Below, in pieces: positions 33,650 to 46,472 of a stretch of DNA of 64,000 nucleotides. A program made the position numbers and the translations under genes. The notes under the pieces are model-generated. The model worked only from the letters and a program-made list of their open reading frames with translations, was not told where the DNA came from and ran no database searches. Numbering within the stretch: position 1 is the stretch's first letter; each line of letters starts with the position of its first letter. The DNA lies in assembly GCA_014529385.2 (NCBI GenBank), contig CM043967.1:84328278-84392277 (forward strand). The letters are read 5' to 3'. This DNA comes from Adiantum capillus-veneris (lineage: Eukaryota > Streptophyta > Polypodiopsida > Polypodiales > Pteridaceae).

Positions 33650-35560
33650 GGTGTTCAATTTCTTTGACTATCATGTCTTTATGGTGGGTCTCGCTCGGTT
33701 TTACCATTCGCTCGATAAAGTTCGCTCGGCATATGGTAAGGCTCTGTCAATGAAATGCATACAAGATTCCCAATTTCTAAAACGACGAGTGAAACACTAC
33801 ACTCTAGTACGTCAAAGATTTCTTTCTTTGAAGAGAAAGCGGAGGAACTTCATCTTAAGAGCTTCCTTGATGCTCGCTTCGACATAAGAAAGTGGATGCA
33901 AGATGTACAAAATGCCAAGGAGTAGTTGCTTTTAAAGGGGCGTGCTGATAGGTTATGAGAGGAAAAATAGACAAAACTGAAGATCGACACAGAAATTAGC
34001 TAGAAAAAAGGTGCAAGCGTGTCTAAAGGACTTGTGCATTGGTGGAAGAGGATGCCAACAAGAAAGAGAACTTGGAATAGAGATGTATGTTTCTATAGTA
34101 GCTACATATATTGATATATTTTTGCCTCCAACTCTCTTGTTAATTGAGAGAGTGAAAGCTGCCATCAAGGTTCTTGTTTTTAGGTATTTGTAGTGCTAAA
34201 AAACAAGACATTTTTGTATAGAAAAGCTTCTTATGGAATTTTCTACATGAAGTATACTTTGTTGTACACTCAAGATATGGCAGATATGGATTATGAAGGG
34301 AACAATGTACAGTCGGAAAGAGAACTCCATAAGCAAACTTTTCTATCCAAGTCTCTTGCCACTTTGCAGTCCTCCTTATAAAGGCGTTTAGGGAGAAGTT
34401 TTCTCATCTAAAAGTCCATTTGTCTTCAATTGGGTTAGACACTTGTGAGACCTTCTTTAGAAAATTTGGTTGTATGATCAAGAATGAGAGAAGTTATGAC
34501 AAAGGTGAATCTGTTGAGTAGTGCATGGGAACTAAACAAAATTGCAAAGATCCAATCCAACTCATTGCTTGTTTTTCTTGCAGCTCACTCTATGCAAGAA
34601 ATCATATGGACTATCATGAACCATGCACGTGGCATTCCAGTAGCCTACGGGTTTGTGCCTAGTGATGAGAAAATAATAAGAGGTTTGAGAGAGGGTCTAT
34701 GTGAAGCAAGGAGTTTGTGTGAAATGCTAGGTATACACAAAATTTCTTGGTCCCGTGATACATGAGAAGAAAGAGATATTTAAGATAATTTTTCTTTAAA
34801 TATGGAATATCAACTTTCATATGAAGGGGATATTTATCGAATTTCTCATGAGACTAACAAAGATGTTATTGAGTTATCTGTGGAAGAAGATGAGGTGGTT
34901 GTGGCCGAGTGTGAGATACGCCATGTGTTGGACTCTTCCGTTGATGAAGAGAAAAATATTCAAACTCAAGTATCACCTTTTGTATAGATTGAAGGTTAAA
35001 AAAATTTCAAAAGAACTCTTGTGAGTCAACTAAATCGAAACACCATACTATCTTAGGATAGACTAACAAGAGTAAAGAGTGGCACCATACTATCTTAGGA
35101 TAGACTAACAAGAGTGAAGAGTGGCGCAGTGGACAAAAACACCAGGCTTCAAACAAGGACATCTCTTATAGTAGGCTTAGATTGTGTTGTTCTATTCAAG
35201 AGCTTACCTTATAAGGAGAACACAATATGTAAAAGGAAAGGAAAGATCTGCAATACTAATGAGGAATGTACTAAAGGTGCATGGTACCTAGGACTGGTTA
35301 TGTGCATGAGAAAAAAATGGGGTTTGCTATGAGGGAGACAAGAGGCCCCATTGATCTTCTTGATTGGCCCAATAATGTAGAGATGCATCTTGCATGGTCT
35401 CAAAAAGAAAAGGGAACAAGGAGCTATACATACGTTCTTGTGGACAATCAATGTATACCCTTGGAATCTATAATATCTCTTACAAATTTAACATGTGATT
35501 TGGAGATTAAGAAATATCAGCTTGATGCTGGTGACTAGAAGGTCTTTGAAGAGTGTGTCA
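33650..35560 (+). pseudogene. Decayed gene of unknown family
   Basis: Protein-like plus-strand stretches follow one another: EEKAEELHLKSFLDARFDIR and KWMQDVQNAKE (about 33.83-33.92 kb), ERVKAAIKVLVF (34.15 kb), then one frame from 34484 to 35332. That frame carries ARGIPVAYGFVPSDEKIIRG, YRISHETNKDVIELSVEEDE and LIVGLDCVVLFKSLPYKENT, with several stops. After a frameshift comes RETRGPIDLLDWPNNVEMHL and YVLVDNQCIPLESIISLTNL (to 35538), ending near a GTAACT that may be a donor. The consistent strand and phase suggest one original gene. I do not recognise it. Confidence 0.4.
35041..35124 (+). repeat. 42-bp tandem duplication inside the decayed gene
   Basis: CACCATACTATCTTAGGATAGACTAAC... is repeated once with three or fewer differences (units 35041-35082 and 35083-35124). 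The 42-bp period keeps the host frame and duplicates a stop codon with it. Confidence 0.93.
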
Positions 35561-36918
35561 AAGGTAACTAAACTTTTATGTGATCCCTCTTGAAATGCTT
35601 AGTTTTATGATATTTGTTGCAAAAAAGCTAAGCAATATGACAAAAATTATCATTGTCTTAATTTAATTACAATGACTTAGTTGAATCTGGCGGGTTGAAA
35701 TTTAATTTGGATCCTCAATGACAAGGATGGGAAAACACAAGACATTGGGTGCATTTAGATGTGTGTATCTTAGAAGTTGAAATAATAGAAGGTTGGTAAT
35801 AATCAGATCATAAGACAATTGTGTTATGTTGAACAATCATTGCCATAGATTTCATGCAATTCTATGTACTAAGTGTCCTTACTTTGACATGTTTATATGG
35901 AAAAGTGAAAGGTTGTGCTAATTGTTTTGTTATTCATGGTCAAAATTTATTCAAATTATCAGTGTGGAGATTGGTAATCACTAGTATTTGAATCAAATAT
36001 TTTGTAGTTAGAGTGATGATTCTATAAGTGGTGGGCTTTCTATGGTAGTTTATTTTAATAGAATTTAATCTTCTTATGGTCATATTTTTATTAATCTTTT
36101 AGTCAAGGAAAAATTTCACTTTTGTTGCCTTAAATCCTATGTGGGAACCTACTTAGTAGGTGGCACATGTTTTGGTTTAAATTTTATTTCTTTGTAGAGA
36201 GGGGGTATTGCCAAAAAATTTGCAAAATATCACTATATGTAAGCTAGGGGGGGTTAATTTATTGCAATGATGTTTGTATATAAGGGGTTGGTTAGTATGG
36301 AAGTAGCCATATATAGAGGATTTCTCTAACTTAGTTGCACGCAAGTGACATGCCTCCCTTACTATTAGTGAACCCCCGGGATTGAGAGAAGAACTAGCTA
36401 CTCTAGTCACCAAAATGAACTAATTAGCCAGAACAGAGTCGAGTGTTTAGCAGGAACAACATCATTATATAGGAGAAGCCAAACAAAACTCATACTAGCC
36501 TGCATTTACTGTAAAAAAATATAACTAGTGAGTATAGGAACGTGAGATGAAGTAGAGTTGTCAGCAAATGCCATAGTTATAAGGAAAATGTTATCTCCAC
36601 AGAAAAACCCACCTCTCCTATACATATTCTCTTGATAGTGCAAAGATAACATATAGACCATCACTCAATCACATCCCAATCACACCCTTTTTCTTCCAAT
36701 CACCATGATATAGGTTTTAATCCATTAAAAAAGAACAAGGTGACCACACTTCATTTCATAGTTTTAAATAAAAATGGATAGAATTATCAAGGCTAAGTAA
36801 TTGTATAAGCAAACCCTCACCCGTTTAAATGGCAGCATCCTCTATAGAGAATTGTGATCGTGGTGAAAACATTAACGAGCCATTCATGGTGCAATTAGCA
36901 AATTAATTACAAGAGAGT
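35561..36918. other. No recognisable feature
   Basis: AT-rich. A minus frame at 36177-36413 has no recognisable match. Confidence 0.4.
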
Positions 36919-37331
36919 AGAGAGAGAGAGAGAGAGAGAGAGAGATTAACAATTTTGAAGATAGCAAATCATGAGTTTATTAATATAATGCAAAATGTGT
37001 ACAAAGTGGGCTAGAGTGAGGGGGTAGTAATAGGATGCAAAAAGTCTGATATGAATTGGACACAATCTTTGTAGCAAAATCTTCTTTTCTAATGTTAAGA
37101 GAAAGTATTCTAATAATCTAAGCTACGATGTCAAATTACTGACTTCTAGTTTAGAGAGGGTTCTCACGTATGGTGGTGCGGATGTGTCACACACCCCAAC
37201 ATCCTCGTGATGGAATTTAATTGGGTGTAACAGAACCCTCCTTGGCTATTTCTCCATATCCCACAAATCTAGCTACTTTGAAGGCCTTCAAAGGGCATCC
37301 CAGAATGCCAACCATCAAGTCAGCATAGGGA

Positions 37332-37380
<49 letters not shown>
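36919..37380 (+). repeat. Two (GA)n microsatellites (36919-36945 and 37337-37380)
   Basis: Perfect AG/GA runs of about 27 and 42 bp with unremarkable DNA between them. Confidence 0.92.
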
Positions 37381-37383
<3 letters not shown>

Positions 37384-38635
37384 GAGAGTTAAAAAGTGAA
37401 GGAATCCATGGTTTGTAGCACACGGAGAGGTGGCCAATCGGCATATCAGAGGGGTGGGTACCCACATCAAAAGTTGATACATCATCCAAGTACATCAGGC
37501 AATGGTGGGAGGGATTAGCACATGCCCCACAAGGGGACAGGGAGATCGAGCCGAGCACATTGACAAATCAAAGAGAGGGGAGACATCTTGAGAGTCATAC
37601 AAAGAGTGAATGGATCAAAAAAGGGTCACATAGTAGCAAGGAAGGGCCCATCATTGTGGGAAGAATTAGAGATTTTAGTTATTGTCCAAGCATCCACTCA
37701 AATCCCCCAAGGGGGAGGGCCCCACATAGTTAAGACCATTAGTTAAAAAAACATCAGATCCATCATATCATGGTATAGAGAAGAGAAAAAGGGCCTCCGT
37801 CGCACATTGTATTCATCAACTCATTTATGCATAGAAAACACCAAAAATTCCCATTGAGGGAAGTGCAAGATAAAGACTCAAGGTAATAACCCACGAGACA
37901 GTATAACTATTAGCTATATCAGCAACATCAATGTAAATGTGTGTGTAGCATAAGCAACAAATTTGAGTCAAAAGGGATTGTTTTAAACTAAAAGAAGAAA
38001 GGATGGTCAGTAGACAAATAAGCCCAAACACAAGCATAAAGCTAATAAATTTTCATTAGGTGTCCCATTAAAAGGATCTGTAGCAAGAAATTCATCTTGG
38101 AGGGGAGGGGGGGGGGGAGGGGGACATAGGAACCCAGGCATACTCCCCATAGGTGATGGTAAACACCCAAAAACAATATACCAATTAGCTTCATTAGCTA
38201 GATTCTCCCATTAGGACAGTGTGAGTTAAATGCTCAAGATGAGCAACCACACAGTATAACCATCTGCTTCATCCATGAAATAAAAACCAATTGTAGTAGT
38301 TGTAGATAGCAGGCTAAAACTGGTATTTAGTATAAGTATACTGACAAATATAGAAAACTGCGAGATTGTAACGTAGCAATCAAAGCCAAGTGAAGTAATC
38401 AACTCCATCATGCAAAAAAGAGCTAGATTCTCCCATAAAAGTAATAGAAAATTAAACATACATGGTAATCACCCTCGAAGACATGTCCAAGTAAGCCATT
38501 AGGTTAGGCACTTAGGTCAATCCATGTAAAACATTTAGCATTAGCGACCAAAAGAGTCCTACCTTAACACGGGTAAATCAGGCTTATGTGTGTGTGTGTG
38601 TCAATGATGAAGCAATCATAGCCAATATAGTGACG
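37381..38635. other. No recognisable gene
   Basis: Contains a G-rich stretch near 38100-38120 and a short (TG)n at about 38586-38600. No coding signal recognised. Confidence 0.45.
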
Positions 38636-38684
38636 GTGTGTGTGTGTGTGTGTGTGCACGCGCGCACGCGCGCGTGCGCGCACG
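38636..38684. repeat. Alternating purine-pyrimidine tract, (TG)n then CG-rich
   Basis: GTGTGTGT... runs directly into CACGCGCGCACGCGCGCGTG and further GCGCACG, about 49 bp of nearly unbroken alternation rich in CpG and CpA. Such DNA readily adopts the Z form under supercoiling. The CG part is close to an inverted repeat. It marks the left edge of the tandem array. Confidence 0.85.
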
Positions 38685-38972
38685 TTTAAGTATGAATATC
38701 CCCTCATAATTAAATCATACTTAGACAATTGTATTAAATAATATATTAAATAGCAATATTTTAAAACAAAATTTCATAAAACTCGATATAAAACTCCATT
38801 AACATTTCATATACACCAATACAACATTCTGTATCTAACGGATAATACAGTCATTTAGATCAAAAATTTGATCTTTGATCATTACAAATTGATATCTTAA
38901 TGCCGTATCTCTATGTGTCCATCCCTTGGGATGAGCTTCCACTACATCTACATGGAGAAGGATCCAGCTGTT

Positions 38973-39062
38973 ACCTGCATCCATACAAAAACATTCAGTT
39001 AGAACTAGCTATGTTTGTGCGTTTTGCAGGTGTCAACACTAGATCCAGTTGTCATCCATGTC
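38973..39062 (-). repeat. Dispersed ~90-bp module, copy c (array unit 1)
   Basis: It begins ACCTGCATCCATACAAAAAC and ends CCAGTTGTCATCCATGTC on plus. It lies 289 bp after the TG/CG tract. A plus-strand frame of 61-68 codons (WDELPLHLHGEGSSCYLHPY...) spans it and is open in units 1, 2 and 3. Confidence 0.75.
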
Positions 39063-39638
39063 ACACCTATAGACCTAGTTTATAGCTTACCCTTAGGATT
39101 GACTATTAAGTGAAGATTTTAAATAAGATAACCTCTCAATGTAAATTCATGTGTATCCCAATATTCACTAAGTTCTCTCAAAAAACTACTAGTGTCCATT
39201 ACCATACATGATGCAAATACCTATGTATTTTTGGGTTAAGATCAATGTAGAACACCTGGCCAAAATCACACAGCACCTCCTTTGTAATTTGAGTAGTATT
39301 TCAACAAAATCAATTTATGCCATCTCCCAACGAGATCCTCCACAGGAGATTTACGACTTCTGTAACTAAAATATATCTCATGTATCACAAACTAGCGGTA
39401 TATCATATGTTACTAGCTCAAAAATATGGTAGCATCCTCAAAACGGATTAGAGACTAATATACTTTGTAAGAAACTCTTTTTTAAGATTCGTCATATCAT
39501 ATATGTTCAATCATGAATGAGAATCAATAGTCCTCACACAAACCCACTAGTATCAAAGATTTTTTAGCTTATGTATTGTCAATCACCATGCAAGATTATG
39601 AATGAAATGTCTATACCGCATAAGTAATTACTATCCCT

Positions 39639-39664
39639 TACCTTGGATAGTAACTCATCATTTA
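39639..39664. other. Short hairpin conserved in every array unit
   Basis: TACTATCC and GGATAGTA are perfect 8-bp complements around CTTACCTT. Counterparts exist near 43706 and 60599. A minor structure of unknown role. Confidence 0.5.
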
Positions 39665-40854
39665 AGTTACTCGTGAAGTAGAAACATGTCAAAAAATAAT
39701 AATGTGACAAATGAATTCTAAAAAATAATCAGCATGTCAGGCATACCAAAAAGAGAAGTCTCCTAAAATATCTTTTGCCAATAATCATCTACTCATATGT
39801 TAGCTAGGCATATGTCCTAGTAGCTGACATTCATTTTTTACTTGGATTAGCAAACTTTTGACAGCATCTTCCCTGTATCTTGAATACAATTTCAAAAAAC
39901 TCCAAAAATTTATGCCATCTCACTTAGAGACCCTCACAGGAGGATTAAGGTCAAACTATGTATCATCTGATCAAAATCTGCATTCCATGTGTTCAAAATC
40001 ACCTTACCAAAATGCTTTAAAAGTCATAAAGCTCAAAATTTATATTCCCTTGCTCAGAAATTGAACCCATGAGCTCCATACTATCAGGCCGATTAATTTG
40101 GATACTCCATCATCAATGTCCTTGTACTATTTAATCAGTAATGAGTACTAAAACTTATTATTTAGGAAACCAATCCAAATTTAAATAAGCTTCAAACTAG
40201 ATGCATAAATCCTCATTCAAAAAAGGTCTTTAACAAAGCTTGTTTACCCTGTTTTTCAATTGTAAAACAGAAACCAAATGGTGGTAATATACTATCTGTA
40301 TCAAGAGCTATCATGTTCAAGTTTTCATATGCAAATGTGCACAGTAAATTACATTCAAGTAAATTATAACATATTTTTCCTACTTCATTTTATTGATAGT
40401 AACAATTCACCAGAACCATTCTAAGTAAGTGAAAATCATCTACCTGATGTTGTGCGTATACTAGATGTGTGAGAATTTCTCCATTGTGAGTCGATTTCCA
40501 AAGTAGTGAGCTTCGATGGTTTGTGATTTCCTCCATCTGTGTAGACGGTTTTTGCATATTGCCCTTATGGTAGATAGAGAGCCAATTGATGCAGTTCAGG
40601 CCTGACCATTGAGAGAGCCAATCTTTTCAAGCCAAGGCCAAAGGAGACACATCGAGAGAGTGTGAGAGTTCATTGGTCCTCCTTCATGCAAGAACCTCAT
40701 TTATGTTCGTGCGGTGTATTGACAGGGTATGTAGAACTGGAGGACTACCTATGCATGCGCTAGCAGAGGGGTATCTCTTGCGAGCAAGCCTAGGATGATT
40801 CAAGACCTGTGCCGCATGGCAAGAAGCACTCGAGAAAGGGTGTGAATCTTACAT

Positions 40855-40858
<4 letters not shown>

Positions 40859-40935
<77 letters not shown>
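40859..40935 (+). repeat. (TG)n followed by G46
   Basis: About 32 bp of TG passes without interruption into about 46 G. The equivalent site in unit 2 (44919-45066) has (TG)n then G7 and GGGT repeats; unit 3 (61886-61992) has (TG)n and no poly-G. Confidence 0.95.
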
Positions 40936-40936
<1 letters not shown>

Positions 40937-41670
40937 AATGCTTGTGCATAAAGCAAAGCATATGAGGAAAGCAGCCCAACACGTAGACCAATGGTAGCTA
41001 GAACCGTGTACAGAACAACACAAATCGGGCTTGACCAGATATAAAGGCTTCATACTAAGCCATTTAATTGCAAGTGGCATGCCTCACATACAGTGCACAC
41101 GTGGATTCCTTTATGAGTGTTCAAATATAGATATGTATTATTAGTATCAGCTAATTTTGCTTTTCAATGGCATTATCCATATTAGGCATACAAGCCAAGA
41201 TACTAAAATCAAAGATGACTTATATAAGTAACATGTTTCGAGATATACCTAGGTAGGTAGCATGCTCAAAATGTTACATAGAGAAAATTGGATTCAGTTT
41301 ATCATTGAAGGTAAAGGTAACTTGTGTAAGCTAGCATTTCATAGCCGTACACTACTGTAGGAAAACCCGAGCACTGAGAATTAACTCTATTCCATAAAGG
41401 GCATGTATGTTAAGCCTTGTGTGTAGGTACACATTTCAAGAGGAGGGGAGCATTTTACTAGCACTTGTGACCACTTATATGTTGAGGTAAACGCAAGATT
41501 CCAATCCTTTTATGTGAGATTTTTTACCAGTATATTAGATGGGGTATACTTAAATGTGTCGTGTCAAGTAGCTCTCAATAGATCTGAGCAACCAGAACTC
41601 CGATTTACTATGAGAGAGAAGATTGTGGGTGTGTATGTGATTCGTTCATCCAGCAATGGGTATAACCATG

Positions 41671-41998
<328 letters not shown>

Positions 41999-42103
41999 GC
42001 CCTCTCCCATCCTTGAGAAGAGATCCACTTGGTGGAGGATACGCCATCAAGTGGACCTATCCCCCACCAATTGCAATAAATGCTTCTTGTAAATCTTCAA
42101 TGT

Positions 42104-42307
42104 TTATACATCACTCATATGTGTTGTGTTGAAAGGGGTTTGATATGTGAATATCAAATTGTTGTTCAAAAAAGGGAACCTCCTAGGAGGAAAATATGGT
42201 AATATGAAATATACATACCTAGACTTCCATGTTTCCTGTCGATATATCAGCCTGATGTGTTCACCATATGTCATCATATTGTAATATATTTTGAATCTGC
42301 AAGACAA
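42104..42307 (-). other. Conserved minus-strand reading frame near the unit end (unit 1)
   Basis: Here 67 codons are open on minus, including YYNMMTYGEHIRLIYRQETW and then a possible splice donor AG/GTATGTA. Frames at the equivalent sites 49168-49371 (unit 2) and about 62897-63096 (unit 3) are also open and nearly identical. Array copies are similar anyway, so this is weak evidence for coding. Confidence 0.3.
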
Positions 42308-43046
42308 ATATTAACTGCACAACCACCCCCATCCATATGGCTGGAATATCTGATGATTATCATTATAGTCAAACAACCTACAATACAAAGATCAACTACA
42401 CGACCACCCCCATTTGTATGGTTAGAATCTCATGATTATCATTCCTTTTTCTTGTAAAAGAGGAGAATAGCTCACTATTTTAGGTCTCTTATTAATCAAG
42501 GGATAAGTAACCCTAAATTATACTCCCATTTTAGGGTTCTAAAACCCATATCCTTACATAAATATTTTGATTCAAGTTCATATAAATTGAAGTATCTAAT
42601 TAGGAATAATTAGATACATTAGAGAGTAAGCAATCCAATTCTTAGGGTATGAATACCCATATCCTGATAAATTGTTTGATTGAAGTCAATATATTGGAGT
42701 AGTTACATTATTATTTAATATATTATCTAATTCCAATTGTTAAGTCTGTCCAGCCAAAGACTAGTAGGGAAAGAGAGTGTGTGTTTAAGTATGAAAATAT
42801 CCTAACAATTGAACCATACTTAGACAATTGTATTAAATAACAATATTTAAAAAACATGTCATAAAACTCAATTAACATTTCATATACACCAATAGAAACA
42901 TTTTGTATCTAATAGATAATATAGTCATTTAGATCAAAAGTTTCATCTTTGATCATTACAAATCTATATCTTAATATTGTATCTCTGTGTGTCCACCCTT
43001 TGGGATGAGCTTCCACTACATGTACATGGAGAAGGATCCAATTGTT

Positions 43047-43136
43047 ACCTGCATCCATACAAAAACATCCAGTTAGAACTAGCTATGTTTGTGCATTTTG
43101 CAGGTGTCAACACTAGATCCAGTTGTCATCCATGTC
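43047..43136 (-). repeat. Dispersed ~90-bp module, copy d (array unit 2)
   Basis: Nearly identical to copies c and f, as expected within the array, and 263 bp after the unit start. Confidence 0.75.
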
Positions 43137-44914
43137 ACACCTCTAGACCTAGTTTACAGCTTACCCTAAGGATTGACTATTAAGTTAAGATTTTAAATAA
43201 GATAACCTCTGAATGTAGATTCATGTGTATCCCAATATTCACTGAGCTCTCTCAAAAAACCACTAGTGTCCATTACCATATATGATTCAAATACCTATTT
43301 ATTTTTGGGTTAAAGATCAATGTAGAACACCTGGCCAAATCAAACAGCACCTCCTTTGTAATTTGAGTAGTACTTCAACAAAATCAATTTATGCCATCTC
43401 CCAACGAGATCCTCCATAGGAGATTTACGGATTCAGTAACTAAAATATATCTCATGTATCACAAACTAGCGGTATATCATATGTTACTAGCTCAAAAATA
43501 TGGTAGCATCCTCAAAACGGATAAGAGACTAATATACTTTCCAAGAAACTCTTTTTTAACATTCGTCATATCATATATGTTCAATCGTGAATGAGAATCA
43601 ATAGTCCTCACACAAACCCACTAGTATCAAAGATTTTTTAGCTTATGTATTGTCAATCACCATGCAAGAATATGAATGAAATGTCTATACCGAAGAAGTA
43701 ATTACTATCCCTTACCTTGGATAGTAACTCATCATTTAAGTTACTCGTGAAGTAGAAACATGTCAAAAAAATATTAATGTGATAAATGAATTCTAAAAAA
43801 TAATCAACATGTCAGGCATACCAAAAAGAGAAGTCTCCTAGAATATATTCATCTACTCATATGTTAGCTAGGCATATGTCCTAGTAGAGCTGACATTCAT
43901 TTTTTACTTGGATTAGCAAAATTTTGACAGCATCTCCTCTGTATCTTGAATGAAATTTCCAAAAATTTATTCCATCTCACTTAGAGACCCTCACAGGAGG
44001 ATTAAGGTCAAACTATATATCATCTGATTCAAAATCCGCATTCCATGTGTTCCAAACCACTTTACCAAAATGCTTTAAAAGTCATAAAGCTCAAAATTTA
44101 TATTCCCTTTCTCAAAAATTGAACCCATGAGTTCCATACTATCAGTCCGATTAACTTGGATACTCCATCATCAATCTCCTTGTACTATTTAATCAGTAAT
44201 GAGTACAAAACTTATTATCTAGGAAACCAATCCAAATTTAAATAAGCTTCCAAAAACAAGATGCATAAATCCTCATTCAAAAAAGGTCCTTAACAAAGCT
44301 TGTTTACCCTGTTTTTCAATTGTAAAAAAGAAACCAAATGGTGGTAAGATACTATCCGTATCAAGAGCTATCATGTTCAAGTTTTCATATGCAAATGTGC
44401 ACAATAACTTATATTCAACTAAATTATAACTTATTTTTCCTACTTCATTTTATTGATAGTAACAATTCACCAGAACCATTCTAAGTAAGTGAAAATCACC
44501 TACCTGATATTGTGTGTATACCAGATGTGTGAGAATGTCTCCATTGTGAGTCGATTTCCAAAGTAATGAGCTTCGATGGTTTGTGATTTCCTCCATCTAT
44601 GTAGACGGTTTTTGCATATTGCCCTTATGGTAGATAGAGAGCCAATTGTTGCAGTTCAGGCCTGACCATTGAGGAGAGCCGATTTTTTCAAGCCAAGGCC
44701 AAAGGAGACACATCGAGAGAGGGTGAGAGTTCATTGGTCCTCCTTCATGCAAGAACCTCATTTATGTTCGTGCGGTGTATTGACAGGGTATGTAGAACTG
44801 GAGGACTACGTATGCATGCGCTAGCAGAGGGGTATCTCTTGCGAGCAAGCCTAGGATGATTCAAGACCTGTGCGGCATGCCAAGAAGCACTCGATAAGGG
44901 TGTGAATCTTACAT

Positions 44915-44918
<4 letters not shown>

Positions 44919-44952
<34 letters not shown>

Positions 44953-44956
44953 TGTG

Positions 44957-45045
<89 letters not shown>

Positions 45046-45066
45046 GGGGGTGGGTGGGTGGGTGGG
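44919..45066 (+). repeat. (TG)n followed by G-rich tail
   Basis: About 124 bp of TG with two one-base slips (GG and TT), then GGGGGGG and GGGT repeats. Confidence 0.95.
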
Positions 45067-45820
45067 TAACGCTTGCGCGTAAAGGAAAGCATATGAGGAA
45101 AGCAGCCCAACAAGTATAGAAATGGGAGCAAGAACCGTATACAGATCAACACAAATCAAGCTTGACCAGATATAAAGGCTTCATACTAAGCCATTTAATT
45201 GCAAGTGGCATGCCTCACATACGGTGCACATTTGGATTCCTTTACGAGTGCCCAAATATAGATATGTATTATTAGTATCAGGCTAAGTTTGGTTTTCAAT
45301 GGCATTATCCATATTAGGCATACAAGCCAAGATACTAAAATCAAAGTCGACTTATATAAGTAAGTAACATATTTCAAGATATACCTAGGTAGGTAGCATG
45401 CTCAAAATGTTACATAGAGAAAATTGGATTCAGTTTATCATTGAAGGTAAAGGTAACTTGTGTAAGCTAGCATTTCATAGCCGTACATTACTCTAGGAAA
45501 ACCCTAGCACTGAGAATTAACTATATTCCATAAAGGGCATGTATGTTAAGCCTTGTGTAGGTACACATTTCAAGAGGAGGGGAGCAGTTTACTAGCACTT
45601 GTGACCACTTATATGTCGAGGTAAACGCTTGATTCCAATCCTTTTATGTGAGATTTTTTACCAGTATATTAGATGGGGTATACTTAAATGTGTTGTGTCA
45701 AGCAGCTCTCAATAGATCTGAGCAAGCAGTAGTCCGATTTACTATGAGGGAGAAGATTGTGTGGGTGTGTATGTGAACCGTTCATCCAGCAATGGGTATA
45801 CCCATGTAGATATGTCTCTG

Positions 45821-45821
45821 T

Positions 45822-45867
<46 letters not shown>

Positions 45868-46006
45868 GGGGGTGGGTGGGTGGGTGTGGGTGTGGGTGTG
45901 TGGCCCTCCCCATCCCAGAGGAGAGATCCAGCCACTCTGTGTCATGTAGATAGTGTGTGGCTGGATCTCTCCTCTGGGATGGGGGAGGGCCACTCTGTGT
46001 CATGTA

Positions 46007-46053
<47 letters not shown>

Positions 46054-46137
46054 GGGTGTGGGTGTGTGGCCCTCCCCCATCCCAGAGGAGAGATCCAGCC
46101 ACTCTTTGTCATGTAGATAGTGTGTGTGTGTGTGTGT
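45821..46137 (+). repeat. Poly-G runs with three copies of a GGCCCTCCC module, one inverted
   Basis: (TG)n leads into about 31 G (45836-45866). The module occurs at 45902-45935 (plus), 45957-45991 (inverted) and 46068-46102 (plus). A second run of about 46 G lies at 46007-46052. The block ends in a short (TG)n at 46117-46137 that abuts the insert. Confidence 0.93.
45902..45991. repeat. 34/35-bp inverted repeat (potential cruciform)
   Basis: Arm 45902-45935 and arm 45957-45991 are complementary except for one extra base in a C run, around a 21-nt spacer. Unit 1 has only one plus-orientation copy at this place (41789), so the inverted copy is specific to unit 2. Confidence 0.88.
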
Positions 46138-46386
46138 ATAGCAGTTCTAAATCTATATATATATGCAAACGAACACTAATTGTTCAAAGACCAACAATTC
46201 TAGAAAAGTACAATGGATTTGTACAATAATTTATTTGCAGTTGAAAATAAATTTTGTACAAGGTAATGAAGATAACAGAATATAGCTCGGGAAACCGCAA
46301 ACCCAAAGTCTGGGAAATTTTGCTTCACATTAAGAGATCCACCATTTGTTAAGAACAGAATGTTTTAATCAAGGAAGGTAGCCCTC

Positions 46387-46472
46387 ACCTGCACCCATAG
46401 CCACAAGAAAACAATTCATTAGCACGTGACTGTACCCATGTGATGCTGGGCATCCCAGTTGTTATCCATGTC
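46387..46472 (-). repeat. Dispersed ~90-bp module, copy e (inside the 2.8-kb insert)
   Basis: It starts ACCTGCACCCATAGCC and ends CCAGTTGTTATCCATGTC, 250 bp after the (TG)n. The ends match copies b and c; the middle does not. A minus frame (46385-46627) is open through it and ends at GGGTGCAGGTGAGG, a donor-like sequence shared with copy b. Confidence 0.65.

Noticed and set aside
40790-41080. Proline-rich frames
   Set aside because: Poly-C on the minus strand gives poly-Pro; no protein-like sequence flanks it beyond array repeat.
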